Of a stretch of DNA of 22,617 nucleotides, positions 20,757 through 22,617 are shown piece after piece. The stretch is from an uncultured Oscillospiraceae bacterium (lineage in GTDB: Bacteria; Bacillota; Clostridia; Oscillospirales; Oscillospiraceae), in the NCBI GenBank assembly GCA_910588455.1, contig CAJUPG010000028.1, positions 1-22,617 on the forward strand. The letters run 5' to 3'. Each line of letters starts with the position of its first letter. The first letter of the stretch is position 1. Made by a program: the position numbers and the translations under genes. Below the pieces are notes generated by a model. That model was given only the letters and a program-made list of their open reading frames with translations, did no database searches and had not been told where the DNA came from.

Positions 20757-21814
20757 TTTTTGGAGTCCTCCTCATTGACCCGGTTTAAAAACAGCATCGC
20801 GGCCACTCCCCCCGCCACGCACAGAGAGGCCAGAAACAGCATGGCCTTAGCCACGCCGCTGGTGGTCAAAATCACGGCGGACAGGCCCAGAATGGCGCTG
20901 ATGACATACAGCACCGCCACCGCCTGCTTCTGGGACAGGCCCATGTCGATGAGCCGGTGATGGATGTGGCCCCGGTCGGGGGCCATGGGGGACTGGCCGT
21001 GGGACACCCGGCGGAGAATGGCGAAGCAGGTGTCGAAGATGGGCAGGCCCATGAGCAGGAAGGGCACCGCGAAGGAGATGATGGTGGCGTATTTGAACAG
21101 CCCCTGGATAGAGACCACCGCCAGGATGTAGCCCAAAAAGGTGGAGCCGGTGTCCCCCATGAAGATTTTTGCCGGGTTCAGGTTGTAGGGCAGAAAGCCC
21201 AGGCAGGCCCCGGACAGGGCGGCCATCAGCAGCGCCACCTGGGGCTCGGACACGGTGAGGGCGATGACCAGCAGCGTCATGGAGCTGATGGCGGACACGC
21301 CGCAGGCCAGGCCGTCCAGACCGTCGATTAAGTTTACCGCGTTGGTGATTGCCACGATCCACAGCACCGAAAAGGGGATGGACAGCACACCCAGATTCCA
21401 GATGGGGTTGGCGCTGAACAGGTTGGGGTTGGACAGATGAGTGATGACGTTGCCCTGAAGGACCGCAATCAGGGCCGCGCCGATCTGCACCAGGAATTTG
21501 GGCATGGCGGGCAGGGCGTAGATGTCGTCCAGCACCCCCAGCACCACGATGACCACCGCCCCCAGCAGCATCCCCCGCAGCTCGTCGGTGAGGGGGACGA
21601 AGATGAGCACGCTGAACAAAAAGCCCAGAAAGATGGCCAGCCCTCCCATCCGGGGGATGGGGTGGTTGTGCATCCGGCGGTTGTCCTTGGGCACGTCCAC
21701 GGCCCGCATTTTAAAGGCCAGGGAACGGACCACCGGGGTGGTGACCAGGGCGATGAGGGCGGCGGCCAGCAGGGCGGCGGCCACCATGCCGACGACTTGA
21801 AATTGGATGGGCAT
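20753..21814 (-). CDS. tagO: Undecaprenyl-phosphate GlcNAc-1-phosphate transferase
   Basis: Polytopic membrane enzyme that moves GlcNAc-1-P from UDP-GlcNAc to undecaprenyl phosphate, the first step of teichoic acid and similar polymer assembly. 353 residues with about 10-11 membrane spans. Conserved sites are GVLDDIYALP (the Asp-Asp pair), NAVNLIDGLDGLA, FMGDTGS and HIHHRL at 283-288, which is the sugar-nucleotide recognition loop of the WecA/TagO group and separates it from MraY. The start ATG 21814 has AAGAGGTAAC upstream. It lies 44 bases after trpS with no hairpin between. Coupled to wecB by a 4-base overlap. Confidence 0.95.
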   Translation of the reverse strand: MPIQFQVVGMVAAALLAAALIALVTTPVVRSLAFKMRAVDVPKDNRRMHNHPIPRMGGLAIFLGFLFSVLIFVPLTDELRGMLLGAVVIVVLGVLDDIYALPAMPKFLVQIGAALIAVLQGNVITHLSNPNLFSANPIWNLGVLSIPFSVLWIVAITNAVNLIDGLDGLACGVSAISSMTLLVIALTVSEPQVALLMAALSGACLGFLPYNLNPAKIFMGDTGSTFLGYILAVVSIQGLFKYATIISFAVPFLLMGLPIFDTCFAILRRVSHGQSPMAPDRGHIHHRLIDMGLSQKQAVAVLYVISAILGLSAVILTTSGVAKAMLFLASLCVAGGVAAMLFLNRVNEEDSKK

Positions 21815-21858
21815 AGGCTGTTACCTCTTTAAATATCTCGCGTTTTTATCTCTCAAAT

Positions 21859-22617
21859 TCATTTTGCAGGCACAAAGCCGATTTTTTTATACACCTTCCG
21901 CAAGGTCTTGTTGGCCACATAGCCGGCCTTTTCGGCCCCCGCCTTGTAGACGCTCTCCAGATATGCCTTGTCCGCCAGCAGGCGCTCGGTCTCCTCCCGG
22001 ATGGGGCGCAGGGCCTCAATGACCGCCTCCCCCGCCGCGGGCTTGAAGGCTCCGTAGCCCTTGCCCGCAAACTCCGCCTCAATTTCGTCAAAGGTTTTGC
22101 CGGTGACGGAGGCGTAGATCTGCACCAGGTTGGATACGCCGGGCTTCTCCCGGGGGGCGAAGCGGACGCAGCGCTCCGTGTCGCTGTCGGTGACGGCCCG
22201 CTTGAACTTGCGCAGAATATCCTCGGGCTTGTCCATCAGGGTGACGCAGCCCTCCGGGTTGGACTTGCTCATTTTGGAGGCGGGGTCGTTGAGGCTCATG
22301 ATCCGGGCCCCCACCTTGGAGATGTGGGGGGCGGGGATTTTGAACACGTCCCCGTAGATGCCGTTAAAGCGCTCGGCGATGTCCCGGCAAATCTCCACGT
22401 GCTGCTTCTGGTCCTCGCCCACGGGGACGAAGTCCGGCTGATAGAGCAGGATATCGGCGGCCATGAGGGCGGGGTAAGTGAACAGGCCGGCGTTGATGTT
22501 GTCCTTGTGCTTGGCGGATTTGTCCTTGAACTGGGTCATACGGGAGAGCTCGCCGAACATGGTGTAGCAGTCCAGCACCCAGCCCAGCTGGGCGTGGGCG
22601 GGGACGTGGGACTGGAT
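21859..22617 (-). CDS. trpS: Tryptophanyl-tRNA synthetase, N-terminus beyond window
   Basis: Class I synthetase that charges tRNA-Trp. The visible part is the C-terminal 252 residues of a protein normally about 330-340 long; the frame is open to the window edge, so the first part including the HIGH-like motif is missing here. Visible motifs are IQSHVPAHAQLGWML at the edge, TYPALMAADILLYQ, VPVGEDQKQHVE, and the KMSKS loop as KMSKSNPEG. The helical anticodon-binding end closes with a Lys-containing tail. The gene ends 44 bases before tagO on the same strand, so readthrough into the wall-polymer genes is likely. Confidence 0.97.
   Translation of the reverse strand: MQSHVPAHAQLGWVLDCYTMFGELSRMTQFKDKSAKHKDNINAGLFTYPALMAADILLYQPDFVPVGEDQKQHVEICRDIAERFNGIYGDVFKIPAPHISKVGARIMSLNDPASKMSKSNPEGCVTLMDKPEDILRKFKRAVTDSDTERCVRFAPREKPGVSNLVQIYASVTGKTFDEIEAEFAGKGYGAFKPAAGEAVIEALRPIREETERLLADKAYLESVYKAGAEKAGYVANKTLRKVYKKIGFVPAK

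Noticed and set aside
1..22617. CRISPR arrays, insertion sequences, phage genes or tRNA genes
   Set aside because: No spaced direct repeats, transposase or integrase motifs, or cloverleaf-like sequences were seen on either strand.

Overview
The window looks like chromosomal DNA of a high-G+C, low-oxygen Firmicute (Clostridia, most like an Oscillospiraceae gut anaerobe). The evidence is strong AGGAGG-type ribosome binding sites, a T-box riboswitch, an S-layer-homology protein, a TagO/WecA initiator, clostridial-type XRE regulators with the VSRQA(I/V)SKWE helix, and a 2x[4Fe-4S] nitroreductase. No rRNA, tRNA, CRISPR array or transposase is visible.

Layout. (a) 1-2293, plus strand: a visibly A+T-richer stretch with an XRE regulator carrying a membrane anchor, a small secreted protein, a small membrane protein, a decayed second copy of the secreted-protein gene, a secreted-protein gene whose second codon is a stop, and a small membrane ORF. 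It ends at a strong hairpin shared with the ilv operon. (b) 2305-8880, minus strand: a branched-chain amino acid operon read from a consensus-like promoter through a leucine-type T-box leader. Gene order is ilvB-ilvN-(ferredoxin/nitroreductase)-ilvB-ilvN-ilvC, so it has two complete acetohydroxyacid synthases and one ketol-acid reductoisomerase. (c) 8881-12956, minus strand: a HAD phosphatase, a Phd/Doc-type toxin-antitoxin pair, a second XRE regulator with an N-terminal membrane anchor, and tex. (d) 13040-15752, plus strand: an exported SLH-domain protein and a small HExxH protein flanked by CxxC pairs, closed by a bidirectional terminator. (e) 15754-17748, minus strand: cardiolipin synthase and a YfcE-like phosphoesterase. 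(f) 17806-18838, plus strand: three small uncharacterised genes; the third has no ordinary start codon at the expected place. (g) 18826-22617, minus strand: trpS (cut by the window edge), tagO/wecA, wecB/mnaA and an anchored protein of unknown function.

How the parts work together. The ilv operon makes acetolactate/acetohydroxybutyrate and reduces it. Its leader should open when tRNA-Leu is uncharged, so leucine is the likely control signal. One of the two synthases keeps the acceptor-pocket Trp linked to 2-ketobutyrate preference and the other does not, which suggests a division of labour. TagO and WecB/MnaA would supply lipid-linked GlcNAc and UDP-ManNAc for a secondary wall polymer, the kind of polymer SLH domains bind.

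The points most worth following are the doubled synthase with an embedded ferredoxin-nitroreductase under a Leu T-box, the decaying secreted-protein cluster at the left edge, the HExxH/CxxC protein, and the possible AUC start at 18506.
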